From positions 744,001 through 808,000 of the forward strand of contig NZ_AP018678.1 of NCBI RefSeq assembly GCF_002218005.2: DNA of 64,000 bases. Direction: 5' to 3'. Shown here piece by piece: positions 16,351-25,731 of this stretch (the first letter of the stretch is position 1; each line of letters starts with the position of its first letter). The notes beneath the pieces are model-generated. The model made no database searches, was not told the origin of the DNA, and saw only the letters and a list, made by a program, of their open reading frames with translations. The stretch comes from Vibrio algivorus (GTDB lineage Bacteria; Pseudomonadota; Gammaproteobacteria; Enterobacterales; Vibrionaceae). Both the position numbers and the translations under genes were made by a program.

Positions 16351-17271
16351 TTAAATTGAGTTGTGGTTGGCTTGTTTGTAGTCAGCCAAAGTCTTATGAA
16401 GTGGTGAAGTATTCACCCCTTTGGCAATAAAGCCGAAGACACTATTTGATTCTGTTTGGTTGTGGAGCTTTTCAAGAACACTTTCAGCTTCATCTTGAGT
16501 ATCAAACTCAGCGAAAAGACATGAACCCGTTCCGGTTAATCTCGACGGCGCGTATTGTAGCAGCCATGAAAGTTGCTTAGCAACCTCCGGATAGAGCAAA
16601 GTGACGATTTTTTCGCAATCGTTTCCGTAAGGTTGCTGTAAAAGCGTTGTAAGATCTTGCTTTGGCGTATTTCTCGTTAAATTTGGGTGAGTGAAAATAT
16701 CTGCTGTTGCAATATTTTCTTCAGGCTTGATCACAAGGTACCATTTCTCATTGGGTGTCGCTGTGGTGAGCTTTTCTCCTACACCTTCTGCAAATGCCGC
16801 TTGACCTCGTACAAAAACCGGTACATCAGCGCCTAGTTTAAGGCCGAGTTCAGCGAGTTTGTCGAGTGAAAAATTCAAGTTCCATGCAGTATTTAATACC
16901 ACTAAGGTAGTTGCTGCATTTGAGGAGCCGCCGCCTAATCCTCCACCCATTGGCAGTACTTTATGTAGATGAATGTCGGCACCTAAAGTTTTCGCATTCG
17001 GTATGCCTTGTAATTTCGCTTCATCTTTCAGTGCTTGTGCCGCTTTCCAAATTAAATTGCTTTCTAGTGGCACTCCTGAAATTTCAGGGCTAATGGTGAT
17101 GTTTCCAAGTAGGTTAGTAGAGAATTTTAAGGTGTCACCAAAATCAATAAATTGAAATAAAGTCTGTAATTCATGGTAGCCATTATCGAGGCGACCTGTG
17201 ATATATAAAAATAAATTCAGCTTTGCAGGTGAAGGCCATTCAATCTGAGTAAGCGTTGAGTGTTGGGACAT
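16351..17271 (-). CDS. ispE: 4-diphosphocytidyl-2-C-methyl-D-erythritol kinase
   Basis: GHMP-family kinase of the MEP isoprenoid pathway, phosphorylating the 2-hydroxyl of CDP-ME. From the preferred start the protein has 306 residues, with the N-terminal WPSPAKLNLFLYITGR substrate segment, the ATP-binding glycine loop LPMGGGLGGGSSNAAT, and C-terminal SRLTGTGSCLFAEF. The ATG at 17271 overlaps the lolB stop (TAATG), a common coupling arrangement. An in-frame ATG four codons earlier (17283) cannot be excluded. Middle gene of lolB-ispE-prs. Confidence 0.96.
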   Translation of the reverse strand: MSQHSTLTQIEWPSPAKLNLFLYITGRLDNGYHELQTLFQFIDFGDTLKFSTNLLGNITISPEISGVPLESNLIWKAAQALKDEAKLQGIPNAKTLGADIHLHKVLPMGGGLGGGSSNAATTLVVLNTAWNLNFSLDKLAELGLKLGADVPVFVRGQAAFAEGVGEKLTTATPNEKWYLVIKPEENIATADIFTHPNLTRNTPKQDLTTLLQQPYGNDCEKIVTLLYPEVAKQLSWLLQYAPSRLTGTGSCLFAEFDTQDEAESVLEKLHNQTESNSVFGFIAKGVNTSPLHKTLADYKQANHNSI

Positions 17272-17933
17272 TATAGAATCCATTTACTGATCAAGATTTT
17301 AATTTCGGTGTCGCTTTGGTGTAATAGCATTTGTTTTGGCAAAGTGATGTTTTGTTGTTTATTCATCACGCTTTGATAATTTAAGTAAGACAGTGTCCAA
17401 TCGCGGCCATCGATCATCTTATTTAAACTTTCAACTGTATTCGATTGATTGAATGTGACGTTATCCGCTTGGGTCGGAAGACCTTTAATCCAGTCGGGTA
17501 ATTGACTCACTGGAATGGCTAAGCCAGTTAAGTTTTGAATCAAAGCATTAGCTTGTTGCGCTGTTTGAACTTTACCATCGGAATTAGTCACCATTGCGCC
17601 AGTTGGCGTCATCTGAACAGTGAGGACGGTTTGTCCAAAAACCGATAATAGCTTGAGTTCACTAAAAGAATTGGAATGTTTGAGAATGAAGTTCAGAGAT
17701 TGACGGTGCTCTGGATCTTTATAGCCAATCTTACCGGTCGCTTTAAAGGTGTCGAGTTGTTCCAATACCGTTTTCTGATTTTGCCAATCGACAGAGTAGT
17801 TTTCTTGTGTGGGCGGTACACTGCTACAACCAGATAAAATAAGTACAAATGTAGCCAATAAAATGGTGGTTAGGTGTTGAATAGGGGAACGAGCACTCAA
17901 TGTGGTGCGAATAAAAGCGAAATGAGAAAACAA
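17271..17933 (-). CDS. lolB: Outer-membrane lipoprotein receptor LolB
   Basis: Outer-membrane lipoprotein that takes lipoproteins from LolA and inserts them into the outer membrane. The 220-residue precursor has an unusually long N-region (about 25 residues) before the hydrophobic stretch and the lipobox LILSGC, with the mature chain starting at the cysteine near 36. The body fits LolB (ATGKIGYKDPEHRQSLNFILKH, TPTGAMVTNSDGKV, PVSQLPDWIKGLP). First gene of lolB-ispE-prs, divergent from hemA. A shorter start would give a more usual signal peptide, but no other ATG lies close to the hydrophobic stretch. Confidence 0.93.
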   Translation of the reverse strand: MFSHFAFIRTTLSARSPIQHLTTILLATFVLILSGCSSVPPTQENYSVDWQNQKTVLEQLDTFKATGKIGYKDPEHRQSLNFILKHSNSFSELKLLSVFGQTVLTVQMTPTGAMVTNSDGKVQTAQQANALIQNLTGLAIPVSQLPDWIKGLPTQADNVTFNQSNTVESLNKMIDGRDWTLSYLNYQSVMNKQQNITLPKQMLLHQSDTEIKILISKWIL

Positions 17934-18189
17934 AGCGGCTTCCTTTGGCAGTTCATAGTTGAGCGTTAACTATACCATTCTATTCGTGGTGAGAGCATTA
18001 GTAATGGAATATTTAACCTTCAGCTGTAATTTGATAGTCGACAGTGCTGTTATTTCAATCTTTTGTATCACTCTATTTGGGGTTTGATGTTAGAAAAGTA
18101 CTAATAAAAACTGATGCCTCTTTCATTAATATGTCCCATCAAGTAAAATTGCGTCCCTTTTATAATAAATTTCAGAGTGTCCTCACTAG

Positions 18190-19449
18190 ATGTCCTTGCT
18201 TGCTATTGGTATCAATCACAATACAGCGTCGGTTGAGTTGCGAGAAAAAATTGCATTTTCACCGGAAAAACTGTCTGAAGCATTAGCGCAGATAGCGGTT
18301 AGTGACACCATAAAAAGCGGTGTGATTGTTTCCACGTGTAATCGAACTGAAATTTATTGTGATGTAAAAAAAGGCACAGCTAAAGGTTATGTTATTGATT
18401 GGTTGATGAATTTTCATCAGCTAGATTCCGATGAATTGATGTCAAGTATATATACCTATGAAGAACAAGCTGCTGTGCGTCATTTAATGCGTGTGGCATG
18501 TGGCTTAGATTCTTTAGTACTTGGCGAGCCGCAAATTTTAGGTCAAGTAAAGCAAGCGTATGCTGAATCTACCGAGCTTAACGCGGTTAACGGCATGACA
18601 GAAAAACTCTTTCATAAAGCATTTTCAGTGGCGAAACGAGTTAGAACGGAAACTGCAATCGGCGGTAGTGCGGTATCTGTTGCTTATGCGGCGTGCATTT
18701 TAGCCAAACAAATTTTTGAATCGATGAAAAATGTTACCGTGTTATTGGTTGGTGCGGGTGAGACGATTGAGCTAGTCGCAAAACATATTTCATCAACAGA
18801 ATGTAAAAAGATTATTGTCGCCAACCGTACGCTTGAACGCGCAAAAACTTTAGCCGATCAATTTGGTGGTGAAACCATTACTTTATCGGAAATCCCAGAA
18901 CATTTAGCTGAAGCTGATATTGTGATCAGCTCAACTGCTAGCCCACTACCGATTATCGGTAAAGGTATGGTTGAATCTGCGTTGAAAAAACGCAAACATC
19001 AACCCATGTTATTGGTCGATATTGCCGTTCCTCGTGACATTGAATCCCAAGTCGGCGATTTAAATGACGCTTATTTGTATAGCGTGGATGATTTGCAAGG
19101 CATTGTTAATAAGAACATTGAGCAGCGAAAAGTAGAAGCAATTCAAGCTGAAGCCATTGTTTCGGAAGAAAGTGCGGCCTTTATGACTTGGCTGCGTTCA
19201 TTACAAGCCGTAGATAGCATCCGTGATTATCGCGAACAAGCTAATGGCATTAAAAATGATTTACTGGAAAAAAGCCTCAATGCACTCGCTGCCGGTGGTG
19301 ATCCCGAAAAAGTATTACGAGAATTAAGTAATAAACTGACTAACCGTTTAATTCATACCCCAACACGAGCAATGCAAGTCGTTGCAGAGCAAGGTGAACC
19401 AGAAAAACTTGCCATCATTCGTCAAAGCTTAGGTTTAGAAGAGCATTAG
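18190..19449 (+). CDS. hemA: Glutamyl-tRNA reductase
   Basis: First committed enzyme of C5-pathway tetrapyrrole synthesis, reducing glutamyl-tRNA(Glu) to glutamate-1-semialdehyde with NADPH. The 419-residue protein has the catalytic cysteine C50 in STCNRTEIYC, the tRNA/substrate segment GLDSLVLGEPQILGQVK, the NADPH-binding VLLVGAGETIELVAKH and a helical dimerisation tail. It opens the conserved hemA-prfA-prmC-sirB2-sirB1-kdsA order and is divergent from lolB across a 256-bp AT-rich gap containing tataat at 18161. Confidence 0.98.
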   Translation: MSLLAIGINHNTASVELREKIAFSPEKLSEALAQIAVSDTIKSGVIVSTCNRTEIYCDVKKGTAKGYVIDWLMNFHQLDSDELMSSIYTYEEQAAVRHLMRVACGLDSLVLGEPQILGQVKQAYAESTELNAVNGMTEKLFHKAFSVAKRVRTETAIGGSAVSVAYAACILAKQIFESMKNVTVLLVGAGETIELVAKHISSTECKKIIVANRTLERAKTLADQFGGETITLSEIPEHLAEADIVISSTASPLPIIGKGMVESALKKRKHQPMLLVDIAVPRDIESQVGDLNDAYLYSVDDLQGIVNKNIEQRKVEAIQAEAIVSEESAAFMTWLRSLQAVDSIRDYREQANGIKNDLLEKSLNALAAGGDPEKVLRELSNKLTNRLIHTPTRAMQVVAEQGEPEKLAIIRQSLGLEEH

Positions 19450-19501
19450 CTATATTAAAGCAATGACTATTAAGTTTTGAATGCGGTTTATTCAACGAAG
19501 C

Positions 19502-19532
19502 TTGTTAACCACAGTAGTTTGTTAACCACAGT
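19502..19532. repeat. Short direct repeat between hemA and prfA
   Basis: The 14-mer ttgttaaccacagt occurs twice with a 17-bp period, in the 130-bp gap before prfA. It could be a binding site pair or a chance slippage product; no known motif is recognised. Confidence 0.6.
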
Positions 19533-19579
19533 TGCTATGAAACGCCCCTTTTATTGAACATTAAAAAAAGAACTAGATT

Positions 19580-20668
19580 ATGAAATCGTCAATTTTGACT
19601 AAATTAGAAACACTGGTTGAGCGTTATGAAGAAGTTCAACATTTGCTTGGTGACCCTGATGTCATTGGCGACCAAAATAAATTTCGCACTTTGTCTAAAG
19701 AATATTCTCAATTAGAAGAAGTGACTAAATGCTTCCAAGCTTACCAACAAGCGCAAGAAGACTTAATCGCAGCGGAAGAAATGGCGCAAGAAGATGACGC
19801 TGAAATGCGTGAAATGGCGCAAGAAGAAATTAAAGAATCAAAAGTGGCGATTGAGCGTCTATCTGACGAACTGCAAATCTTATTGATTCCAAAAGATCCC
19901 AATGATGAACGTAACTGTTTCTTAGAAATTCGCGCTGGTGCTGGTGGCGATGAAGCGGGTATTTTTGCCGGTGATTTATTCCGCATGTATAGCCGTTTTG
20001 CTGAGAAAAAAGGTTGGCGAATTGAGGTGATCAGCAGCAATGAAGCTGAGCATGGTGGTTACAAAGAAATGATCGCTAAAGTCAATGGCGATGGTGCTTA
20101 TGGTGTGTTGAAATTCGAATCAGGTGGTCACCGTGTGCAACGTGTTCCTGCGACGGAATCACAAGGTCGCGTACACACTTCAGCTTGTACCGTTGCGGTA
20201 ATGGCCGAAATCCCAGAAGCTGAAATCCCAGAGATTAAAGCTTCTGATCTGAAAATTGATACCTTCCGTTCATCAGGTGCAGGTGGTCAGCACGTTAACA
20301 CCACCGATTCTGCTATTCGTATTACCCACTTACCAACGGGTACAGTGGTTGAGTGTCAAGATGAGCGTTCTCAACATAAAAACAAAGCCAAAGCGATGGC
20401 GGTTCTTGCTGCCCGTATTATTCAAGCGGAAGAAGCTAAACGTGCGGCAGAAGAGTCTGATACTCGTCGTAATCTATTAGGTTCTGGTGATCGTAGTGAC
20501 CGTATTCGTACTTATAACTACCCACAAGGCCGCGTGTCTGATCATCGTATTAACTTAACCTTATACCGCTTAAGTGAAGTGATGGAAGGCGATCTACAAA
20601 GCTTGGTCGATCCAGTAATTCAAGAATACCAAGCCGATCAATTAGCTGCACTATCCGAGCAATACTAA
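19580..20668 (+). CDS. prfA: Peptide chain release factor 1
   Basis: Class-I release factor reading UAA and UAG. The 362 residues contain the catalytic loop SSGAGGQHVNTTDSAIRI, whose GGQ glutamine is the target of PrmC methylation, and the usual RNLLGSGDRSDRIRTYNYPQGRVSDHRI segment. The anticodon-like P-A-T motif is seen in RVPATESQGR, which specifies RF1 rather than RF2. The gene ends 5 bp before prmC, its own modifying enzyme. Confidence 0.98.
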   Translation: MKSSILTKLETLVERYEEVQHLLGDPDVIGDQNKFRTLSKEYSQLEEVTKCFQAYQQAQEDLIAAEEMAQEDDAEMREMAQEEIKESKVAIERLSDELQILLIPKDPNDERNCFLEIRAGAGGDEAGIFAGDLFRMYSRFAEKKGWRIEVISSNEAEHGGYKEMIAKVNGDGAYGVLKFESGGHRVQRVPATESQGRVHTSACTVAVMAEIPEAEIPEIKASDLKIDTFRSSGAGGQHVNTTDSAIRITHLPTGTVVECQDERSQHKNKAKAMAVLAARIIQAEEAKRAAEESDTRRNLLGSGDRSDRIRTYNYPQGRVSDHRINLTLYRLSEVMEGDLQSLVDPVIQEYQADQLAALSEQY

Positions 20669-20673
20669 CCTCA

Positions 20674-21522
20674 ATGGCCAGTATTGAAGCTAATCTACAA
20701 ACGGCGATTGAAGCATTGATCGCCAGTGGTTCAGATACGCCTGCTCTTGATGCCGCGGTACTGCTGTGCCACGCATTGGATAAACCTCGTAGTTATTTGC
20801 TTACTTGGCCAGAGCGAGAACTTGAGACTGCCCAACAAGTTCACTTTGATGAACTGTTAGCTAAGCGTATCGAGGGCCAGCCGGTAGCTTATATTGTGGG
20901 AGAACGAGAGTTTTGGTCATTACCACTGGAAGTGGCTCCTACTACTTTAATTCCACGAGCTGATACAGAAAGATTGGTAGAATTAGCGTTAGAAAAAATT
21001 TCCACAGTTGAAGGGGATATTCTTGACTTAGGTACAGGGACCGGGGCCATTGCTTTAGCGATAGCGTCTGAATTTCCTGAACGTAATGTGATTGGTATCG
21101 ATTTGCAACCACAAGCACAACAACTTGCTACACGTAATGGACAAAAACTCAACCTAGCTAATGCATCGTTCTTGCAAGGTAGTTGGTTTGAACCATTAGA
21201 TGATAGGGCTGAATTTGCCTGTATTGTGAGTAACCCACCTTATATTGATAAGATGGATCCGCATCTTGCCCAAGGTGATGTGCGATTTGAACCTTTGACT
21301 GCATTGGTCGCTGAAGAGAAAGGGCTTGCTGATCTTGGATATATCGCTACTAATGCGCGTCATTATTTAAAATCGGGTGGTTGGCTTTTGATGGAACATG
21401 GCTACGATCAAGGTGCTGATGTGCGCCAAATTCTAATAGATGCTGGTTATCAACAAGTTACGACGGAACAAGATTATGGTCACAATGACCGTGTAACACT
21501 GGGTTGTTGGTTGAACGCTTAA
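20674..21522 (+). CDS. prmC: Release factor glutamine methyltransferase
   Basis: SAM-dependent enzyme that N5-methylates the GGQ glutamine of RF1 and RF2. In its 282 residues are the SAM-binding motif ILDLGTGTGAIALAIA, the acidic motif VIGIDLQ and the catalytic SNPPYID, characteristic of amide-N methyltransferases. An N-terminal helical domain (about 1-90) contacts the release factor in the family. Located 5 bp after prfA, so probably translated from the same message. Confidence 0.97.
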   Translation: MASIEANLQTAIEALIASGSDTPALDAAVLLCHALDKPRSYLLTWPERELETAQQVHFDELLAKRIEGQPVAYIVGEREFWSLPLEVAPTTLIPRADTERLVELALEKISTVEGDILDLGTGTGAIALAIASEFPERNVIGIDLQPQAQQLATRNGQKLNLANASFLQGSWFEPLDDRAEFACIVSNPPYIDKMDPHLAQGDVRFEPLTALVAEEKGLADLGYIATNARHYLKSGGWLLMEHGYDQGADVRQILIDAGYQQVTTEQDYGHNDRVTLGCWLNA

Positions 21523-21592
21523 AACTATCGACTAAAGATTGAATAAAGACAACGGTTAGCATGATGCTGACTATCAAAGGAAGAGATAAACA

Positions 21593-21973
21593 ATGTTATA
21601 TACCTCAATGAAGCATGTACATTTATTGGCCATTGCACTCAGTGTTTTATTCTTAACGGTTCGTTATATTTTAATGATGATGGATTCGCCATTACTTCAT
21701 AAAAAGTTTTTTAAAGTCACGCCGCATATTGTTGATACCGTTTTATTATTATCGGGTATTTCGCTTATTTTTATCACAGGTTTTATGCCGTTTACCGCTG
21801 CTGGTGCTTGGTTAACAGAAAAAATCAGCTGCGTTTTAGTGTATATCGCACTAGGCTTTGTTGCTCTGAAGCTTGGTAAGAATAAAGTTATTCGTAGCGT
21901 GGCATTCTTTGGTGCTTTAGGCTGGCTGTATTGGGCAGCACATCTTGCCATGACTAAAGTTCCGACGTTATAA
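21593..21973 (+). CDS. sirB2: SirB2 family integral membrane protein
   Basis: A 126-residue inner-membrane protein with four predicted helices (LLAIALSVLFLTVRYIL, TVLLLSGISLIFITGFM, SCVLVYIALGFVALKLG, VAFFGALGWLYWAAHLAM). It corresponds to YchQ/SirB2 by size, topology and position between prmC and sirB1. Family members were named for an effect on Salmonella invasion regulation, but no biochemical role is settled. RBS ggaagag precedes the ATG. Confidence 0.88.
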   Translation: MLYTSMKHVHLLAIALSVLFLTVRYILMMMDSPLLHKKFFKVTPHIVDTVLLLSGISLIFITGFMPFTAAGAWLTEKISCVLVYIALGFVALKLGKNKVIRSVAFFGALGWLYWAAHLAMTKVPTL

Positions 21974-22043
21974 ACACGGTTTTAACTCGAAATTGATAAC
22001 TTCAACTCGAAACCGATAGCTTTAACTTGAGTAGTTTGACGTA

Positions 22044-22859
22044 ATGACTGATTTAGAATTATTTGAACAAGAAATTGATGAATGCAGCTTGGTGGAAGGT
22101 GCGTTAGCGTTAAATGCGTTAATTTTTCCTGAAACTGATAAGCAATGGGTAAAGCATACATTAAATACCATGTTTGAAGAGCTTGAACATGCGCTAGTGC
22201 ATGAAACTGATGAAAAGCAAAAGTTCGAATCTTTCTTACGCTTTTTTTACCACGATTGGAATTTTTCCGGTGACAGTGAGCAATTTTTTGATTCCTGTAA
22301 TGCGCGAGTTGAGTTGGTATTAAAGCGTCGTAAAGGTATTCCGGTTAGTTTAGGTGCACTATTAGTTTATTTTGGTGAGCGTTTAGGTTTTCCGATTGTA
22401 GGTGTAAGCTTTCCGAGTCAATTTATTGTTAAAGTGAATTGGCCGCATGAGACGCCACTGTACATTAACCCGTTTAATGGCGAGTATGTGTCTAAGTCTA
22501 TTTTACGTGCTTGGTTGATTGGTTATGAAGGCCCATTAGCCAAAATAAAGCCGCAAGATCTAGCCGCTTGTGATAATCCTAGTGTATTAGGTCGTTGGTT
22601 AGCGGTCATTAAAGGTGCTTTGTTGCGTGAAGATAATTTTGCTCAAGCATTAATGTGTACCGATATTGCGCTAAGCTTTGTACCAGATGATCCTTATGAA
22701 ATTCGCGATCGCGGTTTTATTTATCAACAGCTAGATTGTCAGCAATTAGCAATGGAAGATTTCCAGTTTTTCATTGATAGCTGTCCGGAAGATCCCTCTT
22801 CTGAAATGCTTAAAATTCAGGTGAACGCATTAAGCGGGCATCAAGTTACTATTCATTAA
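22044..22859 (+). CDS. sirB1: SirB1 family protein (transglutaminase-like fold plus TPR)
   Basis: A 271-residue cytosolic protein matching YchA/SirB1. The N-terminal part has the DUF2 / transglutaminase-like core (SCNARVELVLKRRKGIPVSLGALLVYFGERLGFPIVGVSFPSQFIVK) and the C-terminal 70 residues form TPR-like helices (ALMCTDIALSFVPDDPYEIRDRGFIYQQLDCQQLAMEDF). Activity is unknown for the family. It lies between sirB2 and kdsA as in E. coli. Confidence 0.9.
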   Translation: MTDLELFEQEIDECSLVEGALALNALIFPETDKQWVKHTLNTMFEELEHALVHETDEKQKFESFLRFFYHDWNFSGDSEQFFDSCNARVELVLKRRKGIPVSLGALLVYFGERLGFPIVGVSFPSQFIVKVNWPHETPLYINPFNGEYVSKSILRAWLIGYEGPLAKIKPQDLAACDNPSVLGRWLAVIKGALLREDNFAQALMCTDIALSFVPDDPYEIRDRGFIYQQLDCQQLAMEDFQFFIDSCPEDPSSEMLKIQVNALSGHQVTIH

Positions 22860-22916
22860 TATTAAACATAACTCATTAATTTCAAACAAAACGTTTGAAC
22901 GACGGAGCGAGCAAAT

Positions 22917-23783
22917 ATGCAATCCAAAACAGGGCAACAGAAAACCGTTAATATTGGCAACATCCCAGTTGCTAATGATAAACCTTTTACTCTTTTTGCT
23001 GGCATGAACGTACTTGAGTCTCGTGACCTTGCGATGCAAATCTGTGAGCACTATGTAAAAGTCACTGAAAAGCTAGGTATTCCATACGTATTTAAAGCCT
23101 CTTTTGATAAAGCTAACCGTTCTTCGGTACATTCTTACCGAGGTCCAGGCTTGGAAGAAGGGATGAAAATCTTCCAAGAGCTGAAAGATACCTTCGGTGT
23201 GAAAATCATTACTGACGTACATACTGAAGCACAAGCTCAACCCGTTGCTGATGTGGTGGATGTTATTCAATTGCCAGCTTTCTTAGCTCGTCAAACTGAC
23301 CTTGTTGAAGCAATGGCAAAAACTGGCGCAGTAATTAACGTGAAGAAACCACAATTTATGAGCCCGAATCAAGTGGGTAATATCGTTGATAAATTCGCAG
23401 AATGCGGTAACGATAAAATCATTTTATGTGAGCGTGGTTCATGCATGGGGTATGACAACCTAGTGGTTGATATGCTTGGCTTTGGTGTAATGAAAAATGC
23501 ATCAAACGGTAGCCCAATCATTTTTGATGTGACGCATTCACTGCAAATGCGTGACCCTTCTGGTGCCGCTTCTGGTGGCCGCCGTGAGCAAACAGTAGAA
23601 CTGGCTAAAGCGGGTCTAGCAACCGGTATTGCGGGTCTATTCATCGAAGCACATCCAAATCCAGACCAAGCGAAATGTGATGGCCCGTCTGCATTACCAC
23701 TAGATAAGCTAGAACCATTCTTGAAGCAAATGAAAGAGCTTGATGATTTAATCAAAGGCTTTGAGCATATCGATATTCGATAA
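22917..23783 (+). CDS. kdsA: 2-dehydro-3-deoxyphosphooctonate aldolase (KDO-8-P synthase)
   Basis: Condenses arabinose 5-phosphate and PEP to KDO 8-phosphate for the inner core of LPS. The 288 residues show the family signatures LFAGMNVLESRD, YVFKASFDKANRSS, NVKKPQFMSPNQVGNI and GLFIEAHPNPDQAKCDGPSALPL. The asparagine in NVKKPQF is typical of the metal-independent type. Last gene of the hemA operon; RBS acggagcgag lies upstream and a terminator follows within 30 bp. Confidence 0.98.
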   Translation: MQSKTGQQKTVNIGNIPVANDKPFTLFAGMNVLESRDLAMQICEHYVKVTEKLGIPYVFKASFDKANRSSVHSYRGPGLEEGMKIFQELKDTFGVKIITDVHTEAQAQPVADVVDVIQLPAFLARQTDLVEAMAKTGAVINVKKPQFMSPNQVGNIVDKFAECGNDKIILCERGSCMGYDNLVVDMLGFGVMKNASNGSPIIFDVTHSLQMRDPSGAASGGRREQTVELAKAGLATGIAGLFIEAHPNPDQAKCDGPSALPLDKLEPFLKQMKELDDLIKGFEHIDIR

Positions 23784-23807
23784 TACTACTTTCAATCTCT
23801 TCTTTAG

Positions 23808-23837
23808 AAACCAGCTTATAACGGGCTGGTTTTTTTG
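23808..23837 (+). terminator. Terminator after kdsA
   Basis: Stem aaaccagc / gctggtttt with a 9-base loop and a run of seven Ts. It closes the hemA-kdsA operon. Confidence 0.88.
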
Positions 23838-23970
23838 TTTTTGATATTACTCACTATGTATTTGTGATCGATTTATCATTTTTATGTGTTTCTAATACGT
23901 AAGCATATTCAATGAATTAGACTTTTGTCACTTAAAGTTTTCTTTTCACACTCTTAACAGGTATTCATCG

Positions 23971-25632
23971 ATGAAACATTTTGTACTAAAAACGTCAGTC
24001 GTTGCGATTGCTTTAGCTTCCGTTGTCGCTTGTTCTAATCAATCAGGGCATGAGTGGCAAGCGGACAAAACCTATAAGCTTACCGTACTGCATACCAATG
24101 ATAACCATGGTCGCTTCTGGCATAACCAAGATGGTGAATATGGCATGGCGGCACGTAAAACCTTAATTGATAGCATTCGGAAGCAAGTACAATCAGAAGG
24201 GGGCAATGTTTTACTGTTCTCTGGTGGTGATATTAATACCGGTGTACCTGAGTCGGACTTGCAAGATGCTGAGCCTGATTTTAAAGGCATGGATAAAATT
24301 GGCTACGATGCAATGGCGGTAGGGAATCATGAATTTGATAATCCATTATCGGTACTGATGAAGCAGCGTGATTGGGTTAATTTCCCAATGCTTTCTGCCA
24401 ATATCTACGATAAAAAAACCGGTGAGCGATTATTCCAGCCTTATAAAATTTTCGATGAACAAGGGATCAAAATTGCGGTCATCGGTTTAACTACCGAAGA
24501 TACCGCCAAGATTGGTAACCCTGAATATATTGGCGATGTTGAATTTCGAGATCCGAAATCTGAAGCTAAGAAAGTGATTGAGCAACTTCAAGCTAATGAA
24601 AAGCCCGATCTGATTTTCGCGGTGACTCACATGGGCCACTATGACAATGGTTTAAGTGGTGCCAATGCGCCGGGTGATGTCACTCTAGCGCGCTATTTAC
24701 CCCAAGGTGAATTGGATATGATTGTCGGTGGACACTCACAAGAGCCAGTGTGTATGGAATCTGAAAACCACAGAAAACAAGACTACAAGCCGGGTGATGA
24801 ATGTGCACCAGATAAACAAAATGGCACTTGGATTGTACAAGCACACGAATGGGGTAAATATGTCGGTCGCGCCGATTTTGAGTTCAAAAATGGTGAACTC
24901 AACATGGTGAGCTATAACCTTATTCCGGTAAATTTAAAGAAAACCATCAACGTAAATGGTGAGAAGAAAAAAGAGTTAGTACAAGCTGAAATCCCACAAG
25001 ATCCTGAGCTAAAAGCTTTCTTACAGCCATATCAAGACAAAGGCCAAGAGCAACTAAACGTTCAAATTTCTTATTCAAACGGCAAGCTTGAAGGGGATCG
25101 CAACGTAGTGCGCTTCCAACAAACTAACCTAGGTCGCTTAATTGGCTTAGCGCACATGGAACGAGTGAACGCGGATTTTGCCATTATGAACTCGGGCGGC
25201 GTACGTGACTCGATTGCTGCGGGTGATATTACTTACAAAGACGTTCTTAAAGTGCAGCCATTTGGCAACATCGTTACCTATATGGATATGAAAGGCAGTG
25301 ATGTGTTGGATTACCTCAATGTAGTGGCCACTAAACCTGTTGATTCTGGTGCCTACGTGCAATTTGCTGGTATATCTATGACGGTTACGAAAGACAAAGT
25401 GAGCAATGTTGTTATTGGTGGCAAGCCGCTTGATTCAAATAAAATCTACCGTTTCTCTATCCCAAGCTTTAATGCTGCGGGTGGTGATGGCTATCCAAAA
25501 ATTGATGATAAGCCGGGCTTTGTGAATACAGGGTTTGTTGATGCAGAAGTATTAAAAGACTACCTAGAAACACATAACCCAATCAATGCAGCCGATTACG
25601 AGCCGGATGGTGAGATTAAATATATCAAATAA
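23971..25632 (+). CDS. nutA: Lipoprotein 5'-nucleotidase / UDP-sugar hydrolase (NutA/UshA family)
   Basis: Cell-surface or periplasmic metallophosphoesterase releasing nucleosides from external nucleotides. The 553-residue precursor has a lipoprotein signal (KTSVVAIALASVVAC, cysteine near 21), which matches the membrane-anchored NutA of Vibrio rather than the soluble UshA. The N-terminal metal site is visible: LHTNDNHGRFW, SGGDINTGVPES, AVGNHEFDNP, THMGHYD and VGGHSQEP. The C-terminal substrate domain carries FAIMNSGGVRDSI and SFNAAGGDGYPK. Single-gene unit ending in a strong hairpin. Confidence 0.93.
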   Translation: MKHFVLKTSVVAIALASVVACSNQSGHEWQADKTYKLTVLHTNDNHGRFWHNQDGEYGMAARKTLIDSIRKQVQSEGGNVLLFSGGDINTGVPESDLQDAEPDFKGMDKIGYDAMAVGNHEFDNPLSVLMKQRDWVNFPMLSANIYDKKTGERLFQPYKIFDEQGIKIAVIGLTTEDTAKIGNPEYIGDVEFRDPKSEAKKVIEQLQANEKPDLIFAVTHMGHYDNGLSGANAPGDVTLARYLPQGELDMIVGGHSQEPVCMESENHRKQDYKPGDECAPDKQNGTWIVQAHEWGKYVGRADFEFKNGELNMVSYNLIPVNLKKTINVNGEKKKELVQAEIPQDPELKAFLQPYQDKGQEQLNVQISYSNGKLEGDRNVVRFQQTNLGRLIGLAHMERVNADFAIMNSGGVRDSIAAGDITYKDVLKVQPFGNIVTYMDMKGSDVLDYLNVVATKPVDSGAYVQFAGISMTVTKDKVSNVVIGGKPLDSNKIYRFSIPSFNAAGGDGYPKIDDKPGFVNTGFVDAEVLKDYLETHNPINAADYEPDGEIKYIK

Positions 25633-25668
25633 GCTAAATCATTGAACTGAAGTTCAGTTTATTTAAAA

Positions 25669-25698
25669 TAAAACAGCGCTCACTTCAGCGCTGTTTTA
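25669..25698 (+). terminator. Terminator after the 5'-nucleotidase
   Basis: Stem aaacagcgct / agcgctgttt with a 6-base loop, A-rich before and T-rich after; works in both directions. A second small inverted repeat (actgaagttcagt) lies just before it. Confidence 0.85.
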
Positions 25699-25731
25699 GT
25701 TTCTAAAGATAAGCGCTTCTAAGGGCAAATT

